Below, piece by piece: positions 24,597-33,269 of a DNA stretch of 37,177 nucleotides; within the stretch, counting starts at the first letter, position 1, and the number at the start of each line of letters is the position of its first letter. Source of the DNA: Leadbetterella sp. (GTDB taxonomy: Bacteria > Bacteroidota > Bacteroidia > Cytophagales > Spirosomataceae); NCBI GenBank assembly GCA_021740125.1, contig JAIPAJ010000012.1, positions 1-37,177 on the forward strand. The letters are read 5' to 3'. The notes beneath the pieces were generated by a model, which did not search any database, was not told the DNA's origin, and saw only the letters and a list, made by a program, of their open reading frames with translations. The translations under genes and the position numbers were made by a program.

Positions 24597-25763
24597 TCAC
24601 CACACATACTTGCCATCCACATGCGTATCCTTCCAGCTTTTAGAATTTGCCGAATCTATCACCGCAGAACAAACTTTCTGAGTCTGTAAAGCCTCTTCAA
24701 AAGTAGGTGAGCATTTTGAGCCATCTTCCAAGCTTTTCAAGAAATCTGCTACTTGATGAACAAAACTGTGCTCCCAGCCTATTCCGCAGCCTGGTATCCA
24801 CCAGTTCTTTATATATGGGTGGTCGCCATCAGTGATATGTATCGACCTCCATCCTCTGAGATTACTCTCGTCGCGGTGGTCAAAATATTCCAGACGGTTC
24901 ATATCATGCAGGTCCCATTTCAAAGAAGCATCAGCCCCATTTACCTCAAAAGTATATAGAGCTTTGTGTCCACGGGCATAGCGAGTAGACTCAAAAAGCC
25001 CAAGCGAACCGTTTTCAAAATGACAATGAAAAAGACAAGCATCGTCTATACCCACTGGCTCTACTTTACCAGTCAACTGATGCATTCGTTGTTTCACAAA
25101 GGTCTCAGTCATGGCCGATACATCCGTTATGCCACCATTGAGCCACATAGCCGTATCAATACAGTGAGCCAAAAGGTCGCCCGTGACCCCCGACCCGGCG
25201 GCTCCCACATCCATTCTCCAAAGGCCTTCTCCTCCTTGTGGCAAGTCCTCATTGATTGTCCAGTCTTGCAAGAAATTTGCTCTGTAATGATAGATTTTAC
25301 CTAATTTGCCAGAGTCAATAATATTTTTCGCAAGCGTTACAGCCGGTATTCTTCGATAATTGTACCAAACAGTAGTTTTTACGCCTGCCTTCTGAATTGC
25401 ATCCACCATTTGTTGACCCTCTTCCAAGGTTCTAGCCAAAGGTTTTTCGCACAAAATCATCTTACCAGCAGCCGCACAAGCCAGGGCGATCTCAAAATGT
25501 GAGTCATTAGGCGTGCAAATGTCCACTGCATCTATATCCTCACGGGCCACCAAGGCCTTCCAGTCAGTTTCATATGATTCAAAATTCCACTGAGCGGCAA
25601 AAGCCTTCACTTTCTCTTCATTTCTTGAGCACACCGCCACCAACTTGGGCTCATACTGCAATGCCGGAAAAAAATTATGTATCCTGTTGTAGCCGTTGGC
25701 GTGAGCCCTGCCCATCAAACCAGTACCTACCAAACCTATTCTTAGTTGTTTTTTGTCAGCCAT
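24597..25763 (-). CDS. Gfo/Idh/MocA family NAD(P)-dependent oxidoreductase
   Basis: This 388-residue cytoplasmic sugar dehydrogenase has a Rossmann fold at the N-terminus: [18 protein letters not shown] (8-25), then [17 protein letters not shown] and the catalytic EKP motif CEKPLAR (about 106). The C-terminal substrate-binding sheet contains [21 protein letters not shown], whose Asp/His pair is the usual catalytic position. Members oxidise or reduce a hydroxyl or keto group of sugars, inositols or glycosides. It ends the long run of sugar-metabolism genes and is 151 nt downstream of the TIM-barrel gene at 25915, with a GC-rich repeat in between. The exact substrate is unknown. Confidence 0.92.
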   Translation of the reverse strand: MADKKQLRIGLVGTGLMGRAHANGYNRIHNFFPALQYEPKLVAVCSRNEEKVKAFAAQWNFESYETDWKALVAREDIDAVDICTPNDSHFEIALACAAAGKMILCEKPLARTLEEGQQMVDAIQKAGVKTTVWYNYRRIPAVTLAKNIIDSGKLGKIYHYRANFLQDWTINEDLPQGGEGLWRMDVGAAGSGVTGDLLAHCIDTAMWLNGGITDVSAMTETFVKQRMHQLTGKVEPVGIDDACLFHCHFENGSLGLFESTRYARGHKALYTFEVNGADASLKWDLHDMNRLEYFDHRDESNLRGWRSIHITDGDHPYIKNWWIPGCGIGWEHSFVHQVADFLKSLEDGSKCSPTFEEALQTQKVCSAVIDSANSKSWKDTHVDGKYVW

Positions 25764-25801
25764 ATCTTTAAATTTTTCAATTATAAAATCAATTAATTTT
25801 T

Positions 25802-25848
25802 GGCGTGCCCCAGCTTCGTTCCTCAGGGGTCGGGCTATACACTCCCGC
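25802..25848. repeat. GC-rich intergenic element with GCGTGCCC core
   Basis: This compact GC-rich element (GGCGTGCCCC, a CTTCGTTC centre, then AGGGGTCGGGC and CTCCCGC) sits in otherwise AT-rich DNA. CCCC and GGGG can pair as a short stem. Similar GGCGTGCCC...GGGGTCGGGC elements are widespread between genes in Bacteroidetes. A second element with the same core is at 28341. Confidence 0.65.
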
Positions 25849-25914
25849 TTTTTTTAATTTCGGCAAAGCCTCATTAAAAAAGAGCTTCGTTTCTATCCCT
25901 CACGCAAAACATAC

Positions 25915-26946
25915 CTACTCTACCCAACCGTGTTGTTTTCTCACCTGTATCATAGCAGCCAGAATGTCGTTCCAAGTTTGTTGCTTGGTCATCACATCGT
26001 TGGCAAACATACAGCCATCCCAACAAATATGCTTGAAAGCTTTAGTCAATTCACCCGAATCATCTCTTAGCCAAAGACCAGCATCGTGTGCAATATCCAG
26101 TTTACCATTCGGGTCAGTAGCCAAGCAGTGGCGACCAGTTTTATCATGCGAGCCAGTTCCGTGGACAGTTCCATCATTTTGAGCAACATGGAAATCTATC
26201 GTCCAAGGACGCAATGCAGCAGTCAATTTCTTAAGGCCTTCTAAAAATGTGGCTCTATCGCCCCACTGAAAATCAGCAGGTAAAACTCTGTCTTCTGGGG
26301 CATTGTAGCCCAATAAATACAGCGTCGTATGTGACATATCAGCCTGAAAACCAAGCAGTCCTGGCCTATCTACCAACTCCATAGTTTCGATTACTTTCTT
26401 CCAAGAGTGCATACCACCCCAACAGATTTCACCTTCAGCTGCCAATCGCTCACCATAGTCAGCGGCTACATCACAAGCTTCTCTCCAAGTCTGTGCTATC
26501 AATTTCGTATTTCCAGCAGGATCTTTGGCCCATGCTTCTGGACTTGAGGCAGAATCAATCCTTACGATACCGTTTGGTCTAATGCCCATATTTCTGAGTT
26601 TCTGACCTATTTCGCAGGATTTTTTCACCATTTCTACGAAAGTTTTGCGTTCTTCGGCAGTTCCCATAGCAGGGCCACCCCAAATCGGAGCCACTAAACT
26701 TCCGATTTCCAACCCATGCTTTGAAACCTTGTCGGCTAATCTTTTTACGCCATCGTCTGAAGTATCGAGGTCGTAATGCGGATCAAATAGACCTAAATCT
26801 ACTCCATCGAATTTCACACCATCCACTTCGGCAGCGGCGGTCATTTCAAGCATGGTGTCAAGTGCTATTGCAGGCTCAGAATCTGGGCCTTTTCCAACTA
26901 TGCCTGGCCAAGTGGCATTGTGGAGTTTAGGATAGTTATTTTCCAT
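25915..26946 (-). CDS. Sugar phosphate isomerase/epimerase-like TIM-barrel protein
   Basis: The 343-residue protein belongs to the xylose-isomerase-like / AP endonuclease 2 TIM-barrel group. It is cytoplasmic, with no signal peptide. Likely metal-binding positions are in [14 protein letters not shown] (Glu), [14 protein letters not shown] (Asp, His) and [25 protein letters not shown] (His), the usual strand-end Glu/Asp/His set. It is larger than the two other TIM-barrel proteins in this region (275 and 283 residues). The reaction could be isomerisation or epimerisation, or a dehydration or C-O cleavage step on a keto-sugar as known for some members. It lies between the cupin and the Gfo/Idh gene. 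Confidence 0.82.
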   Translation of the reverse strand: MENNYPKLHNATWPGIVGKGPDSEPAIALDTMLEMTAAAEVDGVKFDGVDLGLFDPHYDLDTSDDGVKRLADKVSKHGLEIGSLVAPIWGGPAMGTAEERKTFVEMVKKSCEIGQKLRNMGIRPNGIVRIDSASSPEAWAKDPAGNTKLIAQTWREACDVAADYGERLAAEGEICWGGMHSWKKVIETMELVDRPGLLGFQADMSHTTLYLLGYNAPEDRVLPADFQWGDRATFLEGLKKLTAALRPWTIDFHVAQNDGTVHGTGSHDKTGRHCLATDPNGKLDIAHDAGLWLRDDSGELTKAFKHICWDGCMFANDVMTKQQTWNDILAAMIQVRKQHGWVE

Positions 26947-27050
26947 TTATATTTTATATTTAAGATTGTACTTTACTTTTTCTGAACCTATAAACTTGTT
27001 AAATTTGGTATTGACACATTTTCAGGTCTGACCGTTGGTAGTTCCAATTT

Positions 27051-28253
27051 TCAAAACGATTCCACCACCAAGTCAGGATTTTTCGGCCCGAAATGCTTCA
27101 GAATCACAATAGGGTCCGTATTGGATGGATTTGAAATCACAACTCCTTCTTTTGCAGCCTTTTCAGTAATGAAAAACTCATCGTTAGTTAACTGACCATA
27201 TCGAATCAATGCAGGTGTTTCGATATCCCAAACGCCCATTTTGCCATGTCCTTGCATGACTATGCAGCCATACGCTGCTGAATCTTTAATAGTTACCGTT
27301 TGACCAGGCAATACAGTTAATTCCTTTGCACTAAAATCTTCGGATTTGTAGCAAATCCAATTCTCTATAAATCCTTCGGCGTCCATTTCGTCCACTGCTT
27401 TTACAGGCTTTGGCAGCATGAAAAACTTCTCTATAATATTCGGGTCGGTGTTTAATTCCCAATCGATTACACTAACCAATTCATCATAATCACCAATTCT
27501 GTCTTCCGGCGTTCCTTTCCACAGCAATTCTTCTGGCACAATAGCCTCATTTACAAGACTTTGATACATCGCAAATATATCAGAAGCTTTTTGTGGTTCA
27601 TAAGTACACATGCTACCCGGTGCATGCAATACACCCGGTGGAACAAACCAACCAGTGCCCGGCTCGAGACGCTGGGCAGCTGAATAATTAGTAATTTTGT
27701 TATCGCCTTTGGTAAAGTTCATCAAGCACTCTTTTATCTGCTCTTTGGTAGTTCCTGGGGTTATTCCAAAAAAAGTATATGGAAAATCTCCACCGTGGTT
27801 GTTCAATTGTGGTGGAAAATAATAGGCTTCTGGTTTACCATTTTGACCAACCAATGCAGCTTTTTCGTCGTTGTGGTGAATATGATGCGGCAAAGGACCC
27901 ATATTATCAAAAAACTTCGAGTACATCGGCCATGCCTTGTACTCATTCCAAAGTCGATCACCAATAATTTCGGAACCCACTTCGTCGATGGCATCTTTGA
28001 GTGATATTTTTTCATTATCGTACACAATCATACTCAAGCCTTCATTCTCGCCCGTAAGAGGACCGTTTTCTGCAGGAGTGGTGGAAGAAAGCCAACGTTC
28101 GTCAATACCTCCTCTTACACCTCCAAGCACATAATAATCGTCAGGATGGAGTTTAATTCTTCGGCCAGGTACACAGAAAGAACGCGGCACCCATGTTGGG
28201 GATAATCTCAATATTCCTTGGCCTTGTTCTAGGGCTTTTTTTATATTACTCAT
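27051..28253 (-). CDS. Cupin protein, class I mannose-6-phosphate-isomerase-like
   Basis: This 400-residue cytoplasmic protein has metal-site residues in LPHHIHHNDEKAALVG (about 120-135; His-rich plus Glu) and a downstream histidine in GWFVPPGVLHAPGS, the arrangement found in type I phosphomannose isomerases and related cupins. A second, smaller cupin-like segment follows in the C-terminus (ELTVLPGQTVTIKDSAAYGCIVMQGHG). It probably isomerises a hexose, hexose phosphate or uronate; the natural substrate is unknown. It is separated from the upstream DUF4432 gene by a 285-nt gap full of inverted repeats, so it may start a new transcript. Confidence 0.78.
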   Translation of the reverse strand: MSNIKKALEQGQGILRLSPTWVPRSFCVPGRRIKLHPDDYYVLGGVRGGIDERWLSSTTPAENGPLTGENEGLSMIVYDNEKISLKDAIDEVGSEIIGDRLWNEYKAWPMYSKFFDNMGPLPHHIHHNDEKAALVGQNGKPEAYYFPPQLNNHGGDFPYTFFGITPGTTKEQIKECLMNFTKGDNKITNYSAAQRLEPGTGWFVPPGVLHAPGSMCTYEPQKASDIFAMYQSLVNEAIVPEELLWKGTPEDRIGDYDELVSVIDWELNTDPNIIEKFFMLPKPVKAVDEMDAEGFIENWICYKSEDFSAKELTVLPGQTVTIKDSAAYGCIVMQGHGKMGVWDIETPALIRYGQLTNDEFFITEKAAKEGVVISNPSNTDPIVILKHFGPKNPDLVVESF

Positions 28254-28340
28254 GGTTGAATTTTTGTTTAAATATATATTTTTTTAAGGATTGAATTTTT
28301 GTTTTTTTAGATTTTTTTTAGGTTTTGTTTTTTCCTTACA

Positions 28341-28511
28341 GTGCGTGCCCTCGCCGGGCGGGCAATACTTTTTTTTGAAAAAAAGTATTCAAAAAAACAC
28401 TCACAAAATAATGATCCTCTTTAAAAATTTGAACTAGAATTCAACCTACTATTTAGCGTTGGTACTTTCAAATTTTTAAAACGGACTATTTTGTGATTTA
28501 AAGGAATCATT
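28341..28511. repeat. Complex palindromic intergenic element
   Basis: This element has three parts. First is a GC-rich core (28341-28363, GCGTGCCC then CGCCGGGCGGGC), related to 25802. Second is a perfect 12-bp inverted repeat, AATACTTTTTTT / AAAAAAAGTATT (28364-28389). Third is a larger inverted repeat with arms 28402-28433 and 28467-28495: CACAAAATA pairs with TATTTTGTG, and TTAAAAATTTGAA with TTCAAATTTTTAA, around a ~33-nt loop. The sequence after the right arm (28496-28511) can also pair with the left arm (AATGATCCTCTTTAAA), which allows alternative folds. Confidence 0.7.
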
Positions 28512-28538
28512 AGATTTATTTTTTTGCAAATTGAATTT

Positions 28539-29573
28539 TCACTCATAATTTATTACCTTCAAAGACACTTCAAATTTTCTGGATTCTTTTGGTTTCAGGA
28601 AAATGAGTTCTTGGTTTTCTCTGGCCTGTTTTTGACCTATTGGCCAATTGGTTCCTGGCTCTAAACCCGTTACATACTCGCCTTCTCCGAAATGCTGCCA
28701 GTTGGTGAGCGTGGGTAATTGAGCTTTATCAAATTCCATCTCAATTCCAAAGTTTAGTTTTGGATTAAATAAACCACATTTACATTTTCCATTTTCATCG
28801 GCTTTCGGGCTTATCAAGGCCACTTCTTCGCCTCCACCCTTATGACTTTCCAGTGGTACCGGACAAGTTTTGAAGTCATTTCCTTCTTTGAATATTTTCG
28901 GGTAGTCTCCTTCAAATCTTGGTTTCCATTCTCCTTCCCAAAGGATTTTTGTGCCTTCTTGTACTAGAGGATACCCGAAGTTGAAATGATACAACAGCAT
29001 AAAAGGCGTTTCGGTGTTTCCACGATTGATTACTTCATCCTCTATTTTTATTTCAATTGAACCCAAATTGCATGAAATTTTTCTTCTTAATTCCAGATTT
29101 GGGCCGAAAATCTTGGATTCTTTAATGACACCCGTAATGCTCATTTCTAATTGTCCACAAGCAGGATCGGGCTGAATTATAGATTCAATTTGAGCTGGTA
29201 AATTGCTGATATTTCCATGAATTCCTCTTTCACCGAATTCGTCAGATTCTGGTCCGCCAACGTGTTGAAGGCCACAAGTCGTCAATAAACCGCCACCAAA
29301 AGTTCTCAACCAATTCAGACCAATATCTGATAAAGTTTGTGGTGCTGGAATACCTCCATGACTCAGCCATGTAAGACAATGTTGGTTAAAAAAAGCATCC
29401 CCAATGTCCATGCCTCTATCAAAATTTACTTTGAATCGTAAGCCCGAACCCGTATTTATCCAAGCGATTCTGTTCCCTCTTCCCACACCATTGTCTAAAA
29501 TGGAGGTTTCTATTCCGCCTATTTGGTGGTGGTTGTTGATATATTTATCTTTATTTTGGAACACAGATGACAC
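28539..29573 (-). CDS. DUF4432 family protein, aldose 1-epimerase-like
   Basis: The 344-residue galactose-mutarotase-like beta-sandwich protein has DUF4432 features: the block LRFKVNFDRGMDIGDAFF, the GLNWLRTFGGGLLTTCGLQHVG segment and the ERGIHGNISNLPA stretch with a conserved His, then MLLYHFNFGYPLV and a late GLEPGTNWP. These proteins bind sugars and may catalyse anomer interconversion or isomerisation. There is no ATG before residue 55: the start must be GTG 29573 or the GTG three codons on, both within an intergenic repeat. The first seven residues, MSSVFQN, are identical to those of the ABC ATPase at 23775 for that reason. Confidence 0.85.
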   Translation of the reverse strand: MSSVFQNKDKYINNHHQIGGIETSILDNGVGRGNRIAWINTGSGLRFKVNFDRGMDIGDAFFNQHCLTWLSHGGIPAPQTLSDIGLNWLRTFGGGLLTTCGLQHVGGPESDEFGERGIHGNISNLPAQIESIIQPDPACGQLEMSITGVIKESKIFGPNLELRRKISCNLGSIEIKIEDEVINRGNTETPFMLLYHFNFGYPLVQEGTKILWEGEWKPRFEGDYPKIFKEGNDFKTCPVPLESHKGGGEEVALISPKADENGKCKCGLFNPKLNFGIEMEFDKAQLPTLTNWQHFGEGEYVTGLEPGTNWPIGQKQARENQELIFLKPKESRKFEVSLKVINYE

Positions 29574-29598
29574 TGATTTTACGGATTAACACAAATTT
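29554..29598. repeat. GATT-type intergenic repeat, copy B (covers the start of the DUF4432 gene)
   Basis: On the plus strand it reads TTTTGGAACACAGATGACAC, then TGATTTTACGGATTAACACAAATTTT. The first 20 bases equal copy A. It fills the whole gap between the alpha/beta hydrolase stop (29599) and the DUF4432 gene and extends into the latter. Confidence 0.8.
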
Positions 29599-30408
29599 TC
29601 AATTATTTAATAACCAATTCCTTACCCTCATATTAAAATCTTCCAAGTTTTCGAAATGGAAAATATGACCTGCTTTTTCATATAAAAGAAGTTCGGCATT
29701 TGGCAGGGCATCAGTAACTTCTTCGGCCATCCAAACAGGCGTGAAAATATCTTCTTTGCCTCCAATTACTAATGTTTTCTGAGGAATATTATGCAAATCT
29801 GACAATGCATTGTGATTAATACAAGCATGTGCCTGACCCACCAAACCATGAAATGGCTGAGGATTTGGTTCAAGATGGGCATTTTTTCTTCCTTCTGCCA
29901 ATTCAGCTGCCACTTTTTCATCATCCCAAGATGCTTTAGAATAAATCAAAAGCTGAATATACCTCGTAAATTCTTCAGGATTAAGATGTGCTTTGCAGGC
30001 CATGATATGCTGAAAAATACCTTTGGCAGCATTATCACATCTGGCCCATGGGCACATCAGCACCATAGCATCTACTTTTTCAGGGTGTCGAATAGCCAAT
30101 TTTTGGGCAATGGTGCTGCCCATTGAACAGCCAATAACTTTTGCTTTTTTGATTCCTAAATTATCTAAAAGTCCAGCATAATCATCCGCCATTTGGTCAG
30201 TAGTATAAGCTCCAGCTGGTTTATCAGAAAGTCCAACTCCCCTATTGTCTCCGATTATGCACCGAAAATGCTTTTCGAATTCAGCGAGATGAGGCTCCCA
30301 AACTGAGCCAGGGGCAGTTATACCCATTATAAGGAGTAAAGGTTTGGATGACAAATTGCCCCGTTCCTCATAATACATCTTTATCCCGTTAGTTTCTATT
30401 AAAGGCAT
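29599..30408 (-). CDS. Alpha/beta hydrolase, possibly lactonase or esterase
   Basis: This 269-residue cytoplasmic alpha/beta hydrolase has an oxyanion-hole region in LLLIMGITAPGSVW, then GDNRGVGLSDKP, nucleophile Ser in VIGCSMGSTIA (about 96), acid Asp in GGKEDIFTPVW and His in EKAGHIFHFE. The small cap domain (about 130-190) resembles those of 3-oxoadipate enol-lactonases and related enzymes. It starts three bases after the stop of the TIM-barrel gene at 30411, so it is clearly in an operon with it. In this setting, hydrolysis of a sugar lactone is a reasonable guess, not shown by the sequence. Confidence 0.86.
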   Translation of the reverse strand: MPLIETNGIKMYYEERGNLSSKPLLLIMGITAPGSVWEPHLAEFEKHFRCIIGDNRGVGLSDKPAGAYTTDQMADDYAGLLDNLGIKKAKVIGCSMGSTIAQKLAIRHPEKVDAMVLMCPWARCDNAAKGIFQHIMACKAHLNPEEFTRYIQLLIYSKASWDDEKVAAELAEGRKNAHLEPNPQPFHGLVGQAHACINHNALSDLHNIPQKTLVIGGKEDIFTPVWMAEEVTDALPNAELLLYEKAGHIFHFENLEDFNMRVRNWLLNN

Positions 30409-30410
30409 AC

Positions 30411-31238
30411 TTATTTCAAAGCTGGAATTAAGTCATTTTTAATCCAATTACCGTCATGTAGTGTCACGTAGTCAGGATCTTCTAATGCCTCAGGACCTTC
30501 GTCTTCACAAATAATCCAACCAGTATAATTGATATCTTTGAGCCACTGGGTGATTCCAACCAAATCTACCTTTCCATTTCCCATAATGGTCCATTCAGGA
30601 GTTCCGTTCCAATCTTTGTAATGCACATGATTAATCAAATGCTGGTATTCTTTCATTTTCGTCAGAGGATCCATTTCTCCATTAATGATATGCCCAACAT
30701 CTGGCGTCCAACCTGTTACTTTTTCGTTTAGGCCTTCCAAAACTATTTTGTAGTCTTTGGCAGTGCGGATAATGGAGCTATGAGGGGAGTTTGGGTGGTA
30801 GCTACATGCAATTCCTTTGTCATGAGCTCTTTGCGAAACGGCATTCACAATATTTACCAACGATTTTTGCCTTGCTTCTAAATCGTGTCTTCCAGTTGGT
30901 ATTTGTACTGTGTTCAAAACCGCATTCGGAAAATGTTCTAATAGGGAGATGGCATTATCAGAAATTTTTCTTTCCTCGGCGTTTTCTTCTTTACCATTCC
31001 ACTCTTGTGCTAAGGCCAAAGCTGCCAGTTCAATGCCATTTTCCTGAAGTTTTGCGGCCAAAAGTCCTGGGTCTACCAAATCTGCCATCCAAGTAAAAAT
31101 GGGCTGAATGCCCGTAAATCCAGCTTTGGCGATGACTTCTATCATATGGCCCAATCGGCCTCTGTGGGTTTCGCCATTGCCGGCCATGTACCAAGTATAC
31201 ACTTCTGAGCCGAATTGGAAAGGGATATTATTTTTCAT
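30411..31238 (-). CDS. Sugar phosphate isomerase/epimerase-like TIM-barrel protein (IolE-like)
   Basis: This is a 275-residue xylose-isomerase-like TIM-barrel enzyme without signal peptide. The opening FQFGSEVYTWYM is typical of this group. Likely metal-binding residues are a Glu in IELAALALAQEW, His in GIACSYHPNSPHSS, Asp and His in GWTPDVGHIINGE, His in INHVHYKDWNG and Glu in GWIICEDEG. The pattern, including HYKD, is close to inosose dehydratase (IolE) and 3-keto-sugar-processing relatives. Its ATG at 31238 is 18 nt from an intergenic repeat (31257-31290). It is the second TIM-barrel gene in the operon. Confidence 0.85.
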   Translation of the reverse strand: MKNNIPFQFGSEVYTWYMAGNGETHRGRLGHMIEVIAKAGFTGIQPIFTWMADLVDPGLLAAKLQENGIELAALALAQEWNGKEENAEERKISDNAISLLEHFPNAVLNTVQIPTGRHDLEARQKSLVNIVNAVSQRAHDKGIACSYHPNSPHSSIIRTAKDYKIVLEGLNEKVTGWTPDVGHIINGEMDPLTKMKEYQHLINHVHYKDWNGTPEWTIMGNGKVDLVGITQWLKDINYTGWIICEDEGPEALEDPDYVTLHDGNWIKNDLIPALK

Positions 31239-31256
31239 TTTAAATTGATTTTAAAT

Positions 31257-31290
31257 CGGAACACGGATTAAACTGATTTACACTGATTTT
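31257..31290. repeat. GATT-type intergenic repeat, copy C
   Basis: CGGAACACGGATTAAACTGA followed by TTTACACTGATTTT shows the 10-nt periodic form most clearly (CGGATTAAAC, TGATTTACAC, TGATTTT). It lies just upstream of the minus-strand gene starting at 31238. Confidence 0.8.
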
Positions 31291-31315
31291 AAAAAAACAT
31301 AATTCAAAATGAGGA

Positions 31316-32167
31316 CTATAATTGGTGCTTTTCACACATCATTTTTATGAATTTATAACCATTTTCTGCAATATCCCACGGAGCATTGTATTCTCTCCAA
31401 ACGCCTATGGCATTTGCAAAATCTGGGTCGTTTCTTGAAAATGCTTCAATGGTCAAATAGCCAGAATACTCTATTTTTTTCAAAGTTGAAAAAGTATCAT
31501 CAAATTGGATATGGCCTTCCCCAGGTGTTCCGCGGTCGTTTTCACTGATATGTACATGGTGCAAAAATGGAGCGATAGTCTCAATAGCAGTGGCGAACTT
31601 TTTCTCTTCCATGTTGGCATGGTGCGTATCAAACATAGCACGAACATTTGGGTGATTGGTTTCTTTTAGTAGCCTTGCTAGCTGCTCCATGGTATTGCAT
31701 AGGTAGCATTCGAAGCGGTTTAAGGCTTCAGGGCCTAAAACTACCCCCGCTTTTTGTGCATAATCTCCTGCCTGATAAAGCACCTCGGCTGCACGTTTAT
31801 ATTCTTCATCTAGAGCCGGGTGTGCCTCGAAATGATTGTGTGCAGAATGAATAGGTCCACAAAGTAAAGTTCCACCCAAATCATGGGTCCTATCAATGGC
31901 AATTTTGATGGCGTCGAGACCAGCAGCTCTGATGGAGGCGGAAGCATTAATGGGATTGGTGTCTTGCCCTACCACAGTGACCGTAGTAACATCCATTCCA
32001 AGTTCTTTGGCATGCTTACCCACTTTGATGCAGTTAATAGACGATGAACCACCGACAAAAAACTCTACGCCATCGTAACCTATTTTCTTCAATTTATCGA
32101 GTGTGGGAAACAATTCCTCCGTGACATTGGCCGTCCAAGCCAATACATTAAATCCAATTTTAACCAT
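31316..32167 (-). CDS. Sugar isomerase/epimerase TIM-barrel protein (D-psicose/D-tagatose 3-epimerase-like)
   Basis: The 283-residue TIM barrel starts MVKIGFNVLAWTANVTEELF. Metal and substrate residues of the ketose 3-epimerase group are visible: Glu in VVLGPEALNRFE, Asp and His in VRAMFDTHHANMEE, His in HHVHISENDRGTPGEGHI, and Glu in GYLTIEAF. The HISENDRGTPGEGHI stretch is characteristic of D-psicose/D-tagatose/L-ribulose 3-epimerases. It probably moves the configuration at C3 of a ketose or keto-sugar. It is the first cytoplasmic enzyme gene after the DUF1080 lipoprotein gene. Confidence 0.88.
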   Translation of the reverse strand: MVKIGFNVLAWTANVTEELFPTLDKLKKIGYDGVEFFVGGSSSINCIKVGKHAKELGMDVTTVTVVGQDTNPINASASIRAAGLDAIKIAIDRTHDLGGTLLCGPIHSAHNHFEAHPALDEEYKRAAEVLYQAGDYAQKAGVVLGPEALNRFECYLCNTMEQLARLLKETNHPNVRAMFDTHHANMEEKKFATAIETIAPFLHHVHISENDRGTPGEGHIQFDDTFSTLKKIEYSGYLTIEAFSRNDPDFANAIGVWREYNAPWDIAENGYKFIKMMCEKHQL

Positions 32168-32172
32168 TATTT

Positions 32173-32207
32173 AGCTTTCAGCTTATAGCTATTCGCTTTT
32201 AGCTCAT
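32173..32207. repeat. Five tandem 7-nt units of the AGCTnnn type
   Basis: AGCTTTC, AGCTTAT, AGCTATT, CGCTTTT, AGCTCAT follow each other without gaps in the 60-nt gap between the 3-epimerase-like and DUF1080 genes. Confidence 0.6.
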
Positions 32208-32227
32208 AACCAAAGCTCTTTTAAGTT

Positions 32228-32998
32228 CTACAAATTTTTAATTCTAATATTTCTATACTGTACTTTCATGGGTGGGCCTACATGCACTTGCACGCCCAAA
32301 AGGCCTTTTGATTTGCCATTAACTGAATCATTATCGGTAACGTCGCTCATCAAAACACCGTTGACATAGTGTTGTAAACGATTTCCTTTAGCCACCAACC
32401 TGATTTCGTTCCAATCCTCGGCTTTGATTTTGGTCTTTAGTGCTTCATTTTCGCCTAATGAGCCAGTTACTTTTAGTTCAGTCCATGCATTTTTTGCCAC
32501 TTTAGCTCTCACTTGTTCAGAGGTCATATTGGCACTTTGGGCGTTTATTTCGGTTATTTGGCCTCTATAAGCTAACGTGGTACGTCCTCTTTCTTCGTAA
32601 TTCTGACCTGTATATCTATTTGCTCCGTCAATGTCGGCTTGATAACCTTTCAATGCATAGGGTATATCAGGAAATATTACACTACGATAATTTATTCCAG
32701 AATTGCCTTTCTCAGTGATATTAAACTCTGCTTTTAGTTCAAAATCAGCTGGTTCGCCTCCTTGCCATGTCAAAAAAGAATTGGCTTTCAACAAAGTTTC
32801 AGGTGTAATTTCACCCACTATATTTCCGTTTTCTACACGCCAATATTTGGTATCACCCGACCACCCATTTAGGCTTTTGCCATCAAAAATAGTTTTGAAT
32901 CCTTTTTCAGATTCAGAAGAAGTTTGAGAAGTTTTACAACTTATTGCGAAGGTATACAAAAGAAGTATTGCAGGAAGAAATCCTTTAAAATTGAGCAT
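32228..32998 (-). CDS. DUF1080 lipoprotein (3-keto-disaccharide hydrolase domain)
   Basis: This is a 256-residue lipoprotein; the signal peptide ends YTFAISC (Cys21). The DUF1080 beta-jelly-roll starts GFKTIFDGKSLNGWSGDTKYWRVENGNIVGE (33-63), followed by FLTWQGGEPADFELKAEFNI, NSGINYRSVI and the C-terminal GLLGVQVHVGPPMKVQYRNIRIK, all standard for the family. DUF1080 enzymes are now known to cleave glycosidic bonds of 3-keto sugars; the domain was earlier just called concanavalin-like. Placed on the cell surface or in the periplasm, it would act before import. It begins the run of sugar-processing genes that reaches down to 24597. Confidence 0.9.
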   Translation of the reverse strand: MLNFKGFLPAILLLYTFAISCKTSQTSSESEKGFKTIFDGKSLNGWSGDTKYWRVENGNIVGEITPETLLKANSFLTWQGGEPADFELKAEFNITEKGNSGINYRSVIFPDIPYALKGYQADIDGANRYTGQNYEERGRTTLAYRGQITEINAQSANMTSEQVRAKVAKNAWTELKVTGSLGENEALKTKIKAEDWNEIRLVAKGNRLQHYVNGVLMSDVTDNDSVNGKSKGLLGVQVHVGPPMKVQYRNIRIKNL

Positions 32999-33269
32999 TT
33001 TTTTATTTTTTTAAGGTTGAATAATTCAAAAAAAATAACACTTCTTTATTCCAAATTTTCAAAAGCTAAATATAAATATAGATTTTCAAAAAAGTAATTA
33101 TAATATTATTTTATGTAAACTAAATTATAAAAAAAGCAATAACTGTCCTTCACTCTCCTTTATATTATAACAATAATAAAAATTTAACTTTTGTGCAATT
33201 GAAATACTTTGAAACAATAGAATTCATTCCCAAAGAATATTTGACACAGAACATTTCAGTATTAATTCG

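Noticed and set aside
23757-31290. CRISPR-like array from the repeated GATT-type elements
   Set aside because: The copies are kilobases apart, differ in length and have no regular spacers.
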